NCBI GenBank assembly: GCA_943361925.1 | Contig: CALRIT020000006.1 | Span: forward strand, 1-64,000 | DNA: 64,000 bases | Source: CAISCU01 sp943361925 | GTDB lineage: Bacteria; Bacteroidota; Bacteroidia; UKL13-3 | Direction: 5' to 3' | Shown here: piece by piece, positions 16,780 through 25,156 of the stretch | How the letters are laid out: each line of letters starts with the position of its first letter | Position numbering within the stretch: position 1 is the first letter of the stretch | The notes under the pieces: model-generated | What the model was told of the DNA's origin: nothing | What the model saw: the letters and a program-made list of their open reading frames with translations, nothing else | The model's database searches: none | Position numbers and translations under genes: made by a program

Positions 16780-17103
16780 ATGAAACGATTAGCCAAGGTT
16801 TATTTAAACAAAGAACTTGCAGGTATTTTATCTCATGATACTGAATACTCTTTTCGTTATTTGGATTCATATTTTAATGATTCCAAAAAAACTGCTATTA
16901 GCCTGAGTTTGCCAAAATCAAAACAAGAATATACTTCTGTTTTTCTTTTCCCTTTTTTCTTTAATTTATTATCTGAAGGTGTTAATAGACAATTACAAAA
17001 CAAAAGGTTCAAATTAGGAGAAAAAGATTATTTTGGATTATTACTTGCAACTGCTCAGTTTGATACAATTGGAGCCATTACTTTAGAGGAGGTAAAAGAA
17101 TGA
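16780..17103 (+). CDS. hipS: HipS-like protein (HipA N-terminal domain as a separate gene)
   Basis: This 107-residue protein matches the N-terminal subdomain of HipA: VYLNKELAGILSHDTEYSFRY and then PFFFNLLSEG...FGLLLATAQFDTIGAITL. In E. coli O127 HipBST the equivalent free domain, HipS, is the antitoxin while HipB augments it. Here it ends with TGA inside the ATGA that starts the kinase gene, so synthesis is coupled. It has its own start codon and good length, so it does not look like a frameshifted hipA. Confidence 0.8.
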   Translation: MKRLAKVYLNKELAGILSHDTEYSFRYLDSYFNDSKKTAISLSLPKSKQEYTSVFLFPFFFNLLSEGVNRQLQNKRFKLGEKDYFGLLLATAQFDTIGAITLEEVKE

Positions 17104-18122
17104 ATCCGGTAGAGTTAAATAGGTGTCCGGGAACTTTAAAAGAAGGTTTTAAAACCTATAGTCCCGCTTGTAAAAGAAACTTATTTATGGGCAGGTCTGT
17201 CAATCATGTTTTACCTTTTTTTTCACCAGGACAAGAAAGTGAAGACCAAGTTCTATTTCTAGAAAATAGAAAGCGAATATCCATATCAGGTGTGCAGGAG
17301 AAAATAACTCTATTTCTAGAAAAAAATAAATTTCGACTTCCAAAAGAAAATGAGTCTGGCCAATACATCTTAAAACCCATTCCAAGAGATTTATTAAATG
17401 TGAGTCAGGTACCTGCCAATGAACATTTAACCATGCAAATTGCAGAACAGATTTTTGATATAAAAACTGCTCAAAATGCTTTGATATTTTTCAAGGATAA
17501 TACACCTGCTTACATTACCAAACGCTTTGATATTAGAGAGGATGGTAGTAGAAATCGAATTGAAGATTTTGCTTCACTGGCACAAAAAACTGAGGAAAAT
17601 GAAGGTAAGGATTTCAAATACAATTTTAGTTATTTGGAAATTGCTGAATTGATTAAAAAATATGTTCCGGCCTATATACCTCAATTGGAAAGATTTTATA
17701 CCTTGGTTTTGTTTAACTATCTTTTTAGCAATGGTGATGCCCACTTGAAGAATTTTTCGCTATTGGAAACAAAATCCGGAGATTTTTTACTGGCCCCAGC
17801 TTATGATTTGGTTTGTACCCGACTTCATATTGATGATGGAGATGTAGCATTAAACGAAGGTCTGTATGAAAATGATTATAAGCATCCCAGTTATTCTAAA
17901 TTAGGATTTTATGCTTATGATGATTTGTATGATTTTGGATTAAAAATTGGTTTGAATGAAAACCGAATTCAAAAAATACTTTTCGTATTATCATCCAATC
18001 AAGAAAAGGTTATTTCAATGATTCATAACTCTTACTTAAACATCGATTGTAAAGAGAAATATGAAATGTTTTATCTCAATAAACTTATACGTTTTAAAAT
18101 GTCTGAATCAGGTAGAATTTAG
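17100..18122 (+). CDS. hipT: HipT-like serine/threonine kinase toxin
   Basis: This 340-residue kinase corresponds to HipA without its N-terminal subdomain. The Gly-rich loop reads RISISGVQEK, with S61 and S63 forming the S-x-S autophosphorylation motif reported for HipT, where HipA has one serine. The catalytic loop is NGDAHLKN (D213, N218) and the metal-binding Asp is D236 (APAYD). Known HipT phosphorylates tryptophanyl-tRNA synthetase; HipA acts on GltX. The target here is not visible. A strong GAGGAGGT sits 8 bases before the start, unusual in this phylum. It is the last gene of hipB-hipS-hipT. Confidence 0.85.
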   Translation: MNPVELNRCPGTLKEGFKTYSPACKRNLFMGRSVNHVLPFFSPGQESEDQVLFLENRKRISISGVQEKITLFLEKNKFRLPKENESGQYILKPIPRDLLNVSQVPANEHLTMQIAEQIFDIKTAQNALIFFKDNTPAYITKRFDIREDGSRNRIEDFASLAQKTEENEGKDFKYNFSYLEIAELIKKYVPAYIPQLERFYTLVLFNYLFSNGDAHLKNFSLLETKSGDFLLAPAYDLVCTRLHIDDGDVALNEGLYENDYKHPSYSKLGFYAYDDLYDFGLKIGLNENRIQKILFVLSSNQEKVISMIHNSYLNIDCKEKYEMFYLNKLIRFKMSESGRI

Positions 18123-18233
18123 CAATATAACTTCGGTTTTGATGAATGAATTTGTTTAGCGTAAACCCAAATTTTCATTATCAAAATTGATTATAGCCTA
18201 CATAATTCCTATCTTACCTTTTCAATTCCACCA

Positions 18234-18875
18234 ATGCACAAATACATCCTTTCCCTCCTATTTATTATCAGCAATATTTGTGTAAATGCGAATACCATTC
18301 AAGGGAAAATCATTGCCATTGACGATGGCGATACCTTCACTTTTTTAGACCAAAACAAGGTACAATACAAAATCAGGTTAAATGCCATTGATTGCCCCGA
18401 AAAAGGACAAGAATTCTCCAAGAAAGCCAAAGACTTCACCTATCAATTTTGCACTGGTAAATTGGTTATTGCTGAATTACTCGACACTGATAAATATGGA
18501 CGACAAATTGCCAATGTTACTGTAAATGGAAAAAGTCTGAATGAAGCTTTACTCATCAACGGACTGGCTTGGCATTATAAAAAATATAGTTCAGATGAAA
18601 ACCTGGCTGCATTGGAAAACACAGCCCGTAAAAATCGTATCAATATTTGGAGCCTAAACAATCCCATGGCCCCCTGGATATTTCGTCACCGAGGAGAATT
18701 GCAATTATTAAGCCCGCTTGGCCCTGGACAAGTTTATATCTGTCAAAGTAAAGGTGCCAAAACCTACCACAACAAAATGTGCCAGGGCTTATCTAAATGT
18801 GCTAAAGGCATTAGACAAATTGGGCTGTCTGAGGCTATACAATTAGGGAAGAAAGAATGTGGGTATTGTTGGTGA
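18234..18875 (+). CDS. Exported thermonuclease (SNase family)
   Basis: This 213-residue protein has a signal peptide (about 1-19). The staphylococcal-nuclease fold spans about 22-140. It contains DDGDTF (calcium Asp), YKIRLNAIDCPEKGQ (catalytic Arg and the Glu that follows it) and DKYGRQIANV (second catalytic Arg). It should cut DNA and RNA outside the cytoplasm. The C-terminal 45 residues hold five cysteines in a YICQSKGAKTYH...CGYCW pattern, seen on other Bacteroidota SNases and possibly a small metal- or disulfide-stabilised domain. It sits between two hip systems but is probably independent. Confidence 0.9.
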   Translation: MHKYILSLLFIISNICVNANTIQGKIIAIDDGDTFTFLDQNKVQYKIRLNAIDCPEKGQEFSKKAKDFTYQFCTGKLVIAELLDTDKYGRQIANVTVNGKSLNEALLINGLAWHYKKYSSDENLAALENTARKNRINIWSLNNPMAPWIFRHRGELQLLSPLGPGQVYICQSKGAKTYHNKMCQGLSKCAKGIRQIGLSEAIQLGKKECGYCW

Positions 18876-19115
18876 GTTCTTATTTGAATTAGATTGATGA
18901 GTTTTGATTGGTGTAAATTACAGATTCATAATCCCAACTTCCACAAATTCACCTTTAGAATTTTTTTATAAATCCCATGCATGAATTAAATAATATTTTC
19001 AAAATATATTTTGGTTTCAACTAGCCCCATTGCAACGAGTATAAATCTGCAATAAGATCTTTGATTTTCACTAATCTTATTTTAACCAATAAAATGTAAG
19101 TTTTAAAAGATTTGT
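18876..19115. other. Gap with decayed repeat sequence
   Basis: No gene is supported. TTTTTATAAATCCCATGCATGAATTAAATAA (from about 18962) resembles sequence just left of element C (about 21118-21150) and inside element A. TTTCAACTAGCC (19014-19025) resembles the left flank of palindrome D. This looks like the remains of an older copy of the same repeat family without its palindrome. Confidence 0.35.
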
Positions 19116-20417
19116 TTATAACCTAATCAATGTCTCATGAATAGAATCCCTTAATCTAGGAGATACTTTTACTTCATTCGCAAAAGTTTTCCATTTGCCA
19201 ACAATATCCCCTATTTCATCAATTGTTTCTGCTGCCTTTTTGTTTTTTATTGATTTCCCTAAAACCAACAAATCATCTCTTGTAATATTGGTTCTTTTAT
19301 TATTGATGCTCAATGCATGCTGACTCACCCATTGGTGTTTGGGTTGATATGCATGACAGATATCATAGGCTGGAGCTAATTCCCAGTTCCCATCTTTTTT
19401 TAAACGAAATGCAAAGTTCTTTGTATGGTCATCGCAATTTCTTGCTAATACATTAAATACCATTCTTCGAAACATTTGCTCTGCATCTGAATAGTATAAT
19501 TTCAGCTCTCTCATGGTTTGAAAAAGCTGCTCATAACTGAAACTAGTTACTAAATTATAATCAAAATGTTTCATGGCACAAAGCGTCTGAATATGATGTT
19601 TTGTTGAACCACCTTCTCTATCAAAACGTTTGGTCATAAAATGTGCTCTCCCATTTTCTTCCAATAATCTACATGGCATCATGTTAATACCACATGCTAT
19701 TGCCATATTGTAATAGGCCATTTCAACCCTTCCATATCCTTTACTGTTACCCAATTGAACATCACTCACTCCATCCAATTTAATGAGCCAATGTTCAAAG
19801 CCATTTGGAGCATTGGTTTGTCCTGATTTTACTTCTCCGTTTTTTTCGTTGTAAGCTATAACAGCTTTGGGTCTTGCACCACCTGCTGATGTACCAATTC
19901 GCAAAATTTCCATAATCGACTTTTCTTCATCTGCTTTCAAATTGGTAACAAATGCTTCTTTTCTTGACAACATTTTTTTTGCTATATCCACCAAATGATC
20001 TATCTCAACAGAAAAAGTACGTTTGCTCTCACTTAATGTTGTTGGCTCAAACTCCAAAGCTCCCATACCTCTTGTTCCTATAAAGCATAACATCTCTACC
20101 GGATTCATGCTATCTATAGCTCTACCCTGTTGTGTCAGCCAAAGATTGATGAGTTCATTTCCATACCTATCAGGTAATACATCAGCCAATAAACCCGGTA
20201 AACCTTTGAATGTATCTAATGTCGAATCCTTTTTTTTTCGTAATGCCGGAAAATTGAATCTGCTAGTAGTAGCACTCAAGGGCATTTGTAATGGCGACAA
20301 ATCCCAGGTTTTGCTTTTGAATTTTGGATCGTATTCAAATGTAGCTATTCCATCTGCATCACTCCAGGCAACAGCTCCAACCAATTCTCCCCATATTTTT
20401 ACGTAGGCTGCATTCAT
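19116..20417 (-). CDS. hipA: HipA-family kinase toxin
   Basis: This 433-residue full-length HipA-like protein has an N-terminal subdomain (about 1-110, with GLLADVLPDRYGNELI), a Gly-rich loop IGTSAGGARPKAVIAY, the catalytic loop ARNCDDHTKNFAF and the metal Asp in LAPAYDICH. The fold inactivates a cellular target by phosphorylation. The loop lacks the S-x-S of the neighbouring HipT and resembles the GGARPK group of HipA proteins. The gene starts 3 bp after hipB ends, so they form a two-gene operon transcribed toward the thermonuclease. Confidence 0.88.
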   Translation of the reverse strand: MNAAYVKIWGELVGAVAWSDADGIATFEYDPKFKSKTWDLSPLQMPLSATTSRFNFPALRKKKDSTLDTFKGLPGLLADVLPDRYGNELINLWLTQQGRAIDSMNPVEMLCFIGTRGMGALEFEPTTLSESKRTFSVEIDHLVDIAKKMLSRKEAFVTNLKADEEKSIMEILRIGTSAGGARPKAVIAYNEKNGEVKSGQTNAPNGFEHWLIKLDGVSDVQLGNSKGYGRVEMAYYNMAIACGINMMPCRLLEENGRAHFMTKRFDREGGSTKHHIQTLCAMKHFDYNLVTSFSYEQLFQTMRELKLYYSDAEQMFRRMVFNVLARNCDDHTKNFAFRLKKDGNWELAPAYDICHAYQPKHQWVSQHALSINNKRTNITRDDLLVLGKSIKNKKAAETIDEIGDIVGKWKTFANEVKVSPRLRDSIHETLIRL

Positions 20418-20420
20418 AAA

Positions 20421-20768
20421 CTACCAATCTGATTTTTCCTCTTTTTGATTTACTTTACTTCTGGCTCTTTTACGCTTTTCTTTTTCGGCCTTGGCTATTG
20501 CTAAAGGACTTATACTTTGTTTAATTTCAAATACCTCCAATACATGTAATTGATCTAATACACGAAGTACCTGAATGAGAGTTGGCAAAGTAACAGCCTC
20601 TCCTCTTTCGAGTAAGCTAAGTGTAGAACGACTAATGCCGGCAGCTGATGAAACCATATCCTGGGTTTTATTCTGCTCTAAACGTTTGTGTTTGATGAAG
20701 GCACCAATTTGTTTAGCCAGCGCATCATCACTCATTGAAAGCATTTTTATGTATGATAAGTCAGTCAT
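20421..20768 (-). CDS. hipB: HipB-like XRE-family antitoxin
   Basis: This 115-residue protein has an HTH (about 20-80; IGAFIKHKRLEQNKTQDM, then STLSLLERGEAVTLPTL) and a basic tail rich in Lys and Arg. It is the antitoxin and probable autorepressor of the hipA gene directly behind it. The start at 20768 gives the longest form; Met at residues 9 or 12 could also be used. It is unrelated at residue level to the HipB of the three-gene module except in the HTH core. Confidence 0.85.
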   Translation of the reverse strand: MTDLSYIKMLSMSDDALAKQIGAFIKHKRLEQNKTQDMVSSAAGISRSTLSLLERGEAVTLPTLIQVLRVLDQLHVLEVFEIKQSISPLAIAKAEKEKRKRARSKVNQKEEKSDW

Positions 20769-20800
20769 TATATTAATTATTATTTATTAACGAATGATTC

Positions 20801-20887
20801 ATCATGCAAAATAAGTAATAATTTGAAACTTCTAATCATTATTCTGATTATTTTTATAATTATGAATGGACTATCATGCAAAATAAG
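20801..20887 (-). promoter_or_regulatory. Direct repeats in the hipBA promoter
   Basis: ATCATGCAAAATAAG occurs exactly twice (20801-20815 and 20873-20887), 72 bp apart, 33 and 105 bp before the hipB start. Read on the minus strand each contains TTATTTTG, one base from a TAnnTTTG -7 box. They may be operators of this HipB, tandem promoters, or both. Confidence 0.5.
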
Positions 20888-21151
20888 AATTTAAAACACT
20901 TAATGAATGACTTACCATTCACAATATACACTTAAAATTACAATCAACTATAAACCAAAAAATCAGCCATTTCGAGTCTGGATTTTTAGAAAAGTAAAAG
21001 TACAATGTGTGAAGATGGAACGTGGGTATTACTGTTGATGAATTGTTTGTTTATGAATGATGTGTTTTGCTTAGTGTAAATTTTAAATTCATGATACCAA
21101 ATTTTAACATTTGTATTTTTTATAAATCCGATGTTTGAATTAAATAAAATA

Positions 21152-21420
21152 CGAATATCCGCTTCTTTACCAGTAAATTTAAAAACATCACAAAACCACC
21201 TCAAAACGGACGCGAACCTTCGGTTCGCGTCCGTTTTGAGGTGGGGTAATTCTTTCATTTTTATTTACTACTATAATGTCATCCCTATGGGATTTTAGGA
21301 ATTTTATAAAATCTAAATACCATTTTTTTATTCAAATGCCCTAATTTATCGTCATAAATCAATTTTAAAATGTCCATCATTTTTCTAAAATAAACTATAG
21401 GTAAACATGTGGATAGTCGT
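21152..21420. mobile_element. MITE-like element C
   Basis: The ends are CGAATATCCGCTTCTTTACC (from 21152) and GGTAAACATGTGGATAGTCG (from 21400) in inverted orientation. With the outer TA included, AAATAAAA flanks both sides as a possible 8-bp target duplication. The centre is a 23-bp perfect palindrome with a TTC loop (21196-21218 with 21222-21244). The right arm carries CATCCCTATGGGATTTTAGG, shared with element B. There are no genes. The 90-residue frame across it on the minus strand reads through the palindrome and is not credible. Confidence 0.6.
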
Positions 21421-21479
21421 AAAATAAAATTTTCAAATTTTAGTTTGATTTCAATTAGCCTCATTTTATCGAAATCTAA

Positions 21480-21640
21480 GACCCCGACAGCTGGTCTCAT
21501 GTTTATAGAAACATGCAACACAGAAGCTCCCAAACACGTCAACGCGGACCAAAGGTCCGCGTTGACGTGTTTGGGGGTGGTGTCGCTCCGTATTTTAATT
21601 TCTATAATCATGTCACCCATTCTGGGTTCTATGAATTTAC
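21480..21640. mobile_element. MITE-like element D core with 22-bp palindrome
   Basis: The palindrome 21529-21550/21554-21575 has an AAA loop and the core CGCGGACC/GGTCCGCG shared with element A. Its flanks are those of A: CATGTTTATAGAAAC on the left and TTTCTATAATCATGTCACCCATTCTGGGTT on the right (from about 21599; pieces quoted separately elsewhere). A small GACC...GGTC hairpin lies to the left (21480-21496). Outer ends are decayed; TATACCTGCTTCTTTACC near 21698 may be the remnant of one. Confidence 0.5.
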
Positions 21641-21813
21641 ATATAAAACCAAGTTTCTAATTCTAAACTATATTTCGAAAATAAATTAGGATTAACTTAT
21701 ACCTGCTTCTTTACCTAAAAACAATATTTCCTCCTTGAATCAACCTCATTAAAACGAATAATTCAATATCCAAATCTGATATTCCATCTAGTTCATTGTA
21801 TTGTTCTCCTCCA

Positions 21814-21857
21814 AACCCACACTCAAACTCAAACTCACACTCATTCCCACTCTCTCC
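21814..21857. repeat. CACTCA-type microsatellite
   Basis: A short tract of CACACTCAAACTCAAACTCA type resembles the one at 4147-4243. Together with elements C and D and decayed repeat sequence it fills the gap 20888-21951, in which no gene is supported. Confidence 0.6.
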
Positions 21858-21951
21858 AAAAGCAGACTTTCGTCATTTAAATTACAAGATTTAATGCACA
21901 ATTTGCCATTGAATTAAAGTCTTTATTGTTGTTAATTCAAATTTCGGAATT

Positions 21952-24942
21952 ATGGAAAGTGAAAAAACGTTTTTTGAGGAAGAAAGAAATTTGTTGCTTC
22001 AGGAATTGGCTGAACAAATTAGCAAACGAGAAATCGCTGAAAAGGAATTAAAAACGCACGAATTACTCCTGCAAAAAACTGAACTGATTGCCAATATTGG
22101 TTATTGGAATTTAAACCTAAATTCAAATACTTTCACCGGCTCTGAAGGTGCCAGAAGGATTTATGGTATCGACCAGCAAATTATAACTTTAGAAGATGTC
22201 AAAAGTGCCCGATTACCAGAGTACAACGAATTACTTGACAATGCACTAAAAGATCTTATAACCGATAACAAAACCTTTGATGTAACCTATAAAATAAAAA
22301 GAAAATCTGACGGCGCCATTTTAATCATTCATTCTAAAGCCGATTACCAAAAAGATAGTAATCATGTTTTTGGAATCCTAAGTGATATTACTGAACAAGT
22401 TCATCAAATAGAACAAATCCTGGAAATAGAAAATAAATGGAAAAGTGTGATTGAATCTACGCCTGTTCCAATGGCCATTAATGATAACAATGGCCATATC
22501 ACTTTTCTAAACTCAGCTTTCATAAAAGTCTTTGGTTATACAATAAATGATATACCAACTGTAAATGATTGGTTTATAAAAGCGTATCCTGACTCAATTT
22601 ATAGAGAAGAAAATAAAAGGAAATGGATTGAAAAAATAGAAGAATTTAAAAAAACCGGATTACTTGTTTCTTCTATGGAATTTGAAATTACTTGCAAAAA
22701 TGGCGATAAAAAATCTGTGCTCATTAGCAATTCATGGTTGGGTGATTCCAATGAAAACAATCAGTTAATTATTTTATATGATATTACTGAAAGAAAAGAA
22801 TTAAAGGAAAAAGAACTGGAATACCTTCAGGTTTTAGAAGGGGTTTTAAACTCAATAAACGTAAGGGTTTTCTGGAAAGACAAAGATTTAAATTACCTCG
22901 GCTGTAACAATAATTTTGCTAAAGATGCTGGTTTTAAATCTGCTACTGATATCATTGGAAAGAATGATTTTGATATGGGCTGGAAGGACCAGGCTGAACT
23001 CTACCAAAGCGATGATTCTTTGGTTATAAAAAATGCTATACCCAAATTAAATATCGAAGAACCCCAAACAACGCCTGATGGCAAAACCATCACCTTACTC
23101 ACAAACAAAATTCCTTTGTTAAATACCAAAGGTGAAATTAATGGTGTGATTGGCACCTATTTAGATATTACAGAACGCAAAGACCAGGAAATTGAATTGG
23201 CCAAAAGTCAAATGTATTTTCAAGCTGTTTTACAATCTACAAACGACGGAATTTTGGCTGTAAGCTTAGATGGTAAGGTTTTGTATGCCAACGACAAATT
23301 TTCGGAGATAACCAATATCCCAAAATCAATCATCCATAATGGTAGAGATTTCGATCTTCTCAATTTTGTTTCTAAACATATTGAAGATGGACTTAATTTT
23401 AGAAAAGAGGTAGAATCATCTTATTTTTCTAATGAAGTTAAAATTGAAACCATCAAATTTAAAAACGGAAAAACCATTGAACACCATACCCAACCTTTGA
23501 TTTTAGCCAATGAAACGATTGGTAGAGTTTGGTCATTAAGAGATATTACAAAAAGGGTTTTAGCTGAAGCCAAAGTGCGTCAAAAAGATATTGAGTTTCA
23601 AAAGCTATCATTTAATGTTTCCGATTTAATTTATCAGTTCACCAGACGTCCTGATGGAACTTATTTTGTACCAATTGCTTCTCAAGGTATCAAAAATATC
23701 TTTGGTTGTAACCCGGAAGATGTTATTGATAATTTTGAACCTATTGCTAAAGTGATTCATCCGGATGACATGGAAAGAGTGATTGGTGGCATTGAAAATT
23801 CCGCTAAAAACTTAACGATTTTTAATTGTGAGTTTCGTGTACAAATTCCCGGTAAAGAGGTACAATGGATTTATTCAAAATCAAACCCAGAGCTTCTCCC
23901 CGATGGCAGTGTTACCTGGTATGGCTTTAATACCGATATCACTTTTAGAATCAAAGCCGAGGAAAAATTACTGCAATTATCAGAGGCCGTTGAACAAAGT
24001 CCGGTTACCATTGTGATTACCGATTTAGATGGAAAAATTCAATATGCCAATCCTACCTTTACTAAATCCACCGGTTATACAATTGAAGAGGCTATTGGAC
24101 AAAATCCACGAATTTTAAAATCGGGAGAAACACCTTCCATTGAATACGAAAAATTATGGAAAACAATTAGCTCTGGTAAAAAATGGATTGGTGAATTCCA
24201 TAACAAAGATAAAAATGGTAATTTATTTTGGGAGTCGGCTACAATAGCACCGGTTATAGATAAGAAGGGTATCATCAAAAATTATATGGCCATTAAAATG
24301 GATATTACTGAAAGTAAAATGGCTCAATTAGCTTTAGAAGAAAGTAATAACCGATACAATTTAATTTCCAAAGCCACACATGATACCATCTGGGATTTGG
24401 ATTTGGTTTCAGGCCGATTAATCCTATCAGGTAATGACTCTGAAAAATCGCTGATTACACCCTTTTTACAAACACAATCCGATTGGATAAATCTGATTCA
24501 TCCGGAAGATTTGAATGAATTTACCCGCACCCAACAAATGGCATTAAACAACCCACAAACTCATTTCTGGGAGCATGAATACCGTATGTTAAATACAATA
24601 GGACAATTTTCTTATGTAAACAGTAAAGGTTATATTGTTAGGGATGAACAAGGCACAGCCATCAGAATCATTGGTGCCTCACAAGACATTTCTGAACGAA
24701 TGATTCATATAAAAGCCATTGAAGCACAAAACAAACAATTACAAGAAATTGCCTGGATACAATCACATATAGTAAGAGCACCCTTAGCCCGCATCATGGG
24801 ACTCATTAACTTATTAAAAATCGAAGACGAAATCCCTGATGACCTAAAAACCTTATTACAATACATCCTAACATCAGCAAACGAATTCGACGAAATCATA
24901 AAAACCATTAGCAACAAATCTCAGGTAGTGGAATTGAAGTAG
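21952..24942 (+). CDS. Multi-PAS sensor protein with H-box but no kinase ATPase domain
   Basis: This 996-residue cytoplasmic protein has no transmembrane helix. After an N-terminal coiled coil (about 1-40) come seven PAS domains, ending near residues 145, 283, 405, 535, 665, 790 and 915. Most close with the PAC signature DITE(R/S)K. The last 75 residues form a two-helix DHp-like segment with an H-box around H939 (WIQSHIVRAPLARI). The chain stops about 57 residues later with no N, G1 or G2 boxes, so it cannot bind ATP like a normal histidine kinase. Proteins with this ending recur in Bacteroidota. It may dimerise with, or be phosphorylated by, another kinase. No response regulator is adjacent. 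Confidence 0.85.
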   Translation: MESEKTFFEEERNLLLQELAEQISKREIAEKELKTHELLLQKTELIANIGYWNLNLNSNTFTGSEGARRIYGIDQQIITLEDVKSARLPEYNELLDNALKDLITDNKTFDVTYKIKRKSDGAILIIHSKADYQKDSNHVFGILSDITEQVHQIEQILEIENKWKSVIESTPVPMAINDNNGHITFLNSAFIKVFGYTINDIPTVNDWFIKAYPDSIYREENKRKWIEKIEEFKKTGLLVSSMEFEITCKNGDKKSVLISNSWLGDSNENNQLIILYDITERKELKEKELEYLQVLEGVLNSINVRVFWKDKDLNYLGCNNNFAKDAGFKSATDIIGKNDFDMGWKDQAELYQSDDSLVIKNAIPKLNIEEPQTTPDGKTITLLTNKIPLLNTKGEINGVIGTYLDITERKDQEIELAKSQMYFQAVLQSTNDGILAVSLDGKVLYANDKFSEITNIPKSIIHNGRDFDLLNFVSKHIEDGLNFRKEVESSYFSNEVKIETIKFKNGKTIEHHTQPLILANETIGRVWSLRDITKRVLAEAKVRQKDIEFQKLSFNVSDLIYQFTRRPDGTYFVPIASQGIKNIFGCNPEDVIDNFEPIAKVIHPDDMERVIGGIENSAKNLTIFNCEFRVQIPGKEVQWIYSKSNPELLPDGSVTWYGFNTDITFRIKAEEKLLQLSEAVEQSPVTIVITDLDGKIQYANPTFTKSTGYTIEEAIGQNPRILKSGETPSIEYEKLWKTISSGKKWIGEFHNKDKNGNLFWESATIAPVIDKKGIIKNYMAIKMDITESKMAQLALEESNNRYNLISKATHDTIWDLDLVSGRLILSGNDSEKSLITPFLQTQSDWINLIHPEDLNEFTRTQQMALNNPQTHFWEHEYRMLNTIGQFSYVNSKGYIVRDEQGTAIRIIGASQDISERMIHIKAIEAQNKQLQEIAWIQSHIVRAPLARIMGLINLLKIEDEIPDDLKTLLQYILTSANEFDEIIKTISNKSQVVELK

Positions 24943-25156
24943 TTTGGGAGAGGTGGGTTGGATAAAGGTGATATGCTTTTCTTCTAGAATTTAAGAACGG
25001 CCTGATACTATAGAAAATAAAAGCACTTAGTTAAAGAAAGATTTATTGGAGGTTATGAAGAATTAAAAATTAAAATTGGTAATTCTGATTTTAAAGATTT
25101 GCAGAACCTATAATTTTAAATGGATACTTAAAAACCAAGGTTCTGCATTATGAAAA

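Noticed and set aside
16780..18122. hipA broken by a frameshift
   Set aside because: Both parts have their own start codons, an ATGA overlap, a ribosome-binding site before the second, and the S-x-S loop of HipT. This fits a natural three-gene HipBST design.
20986..21258. 90-residue protein on the minus strand
   Set aside because: The frame runs through element C and its palindrome, has no start signal and no recognisable features.
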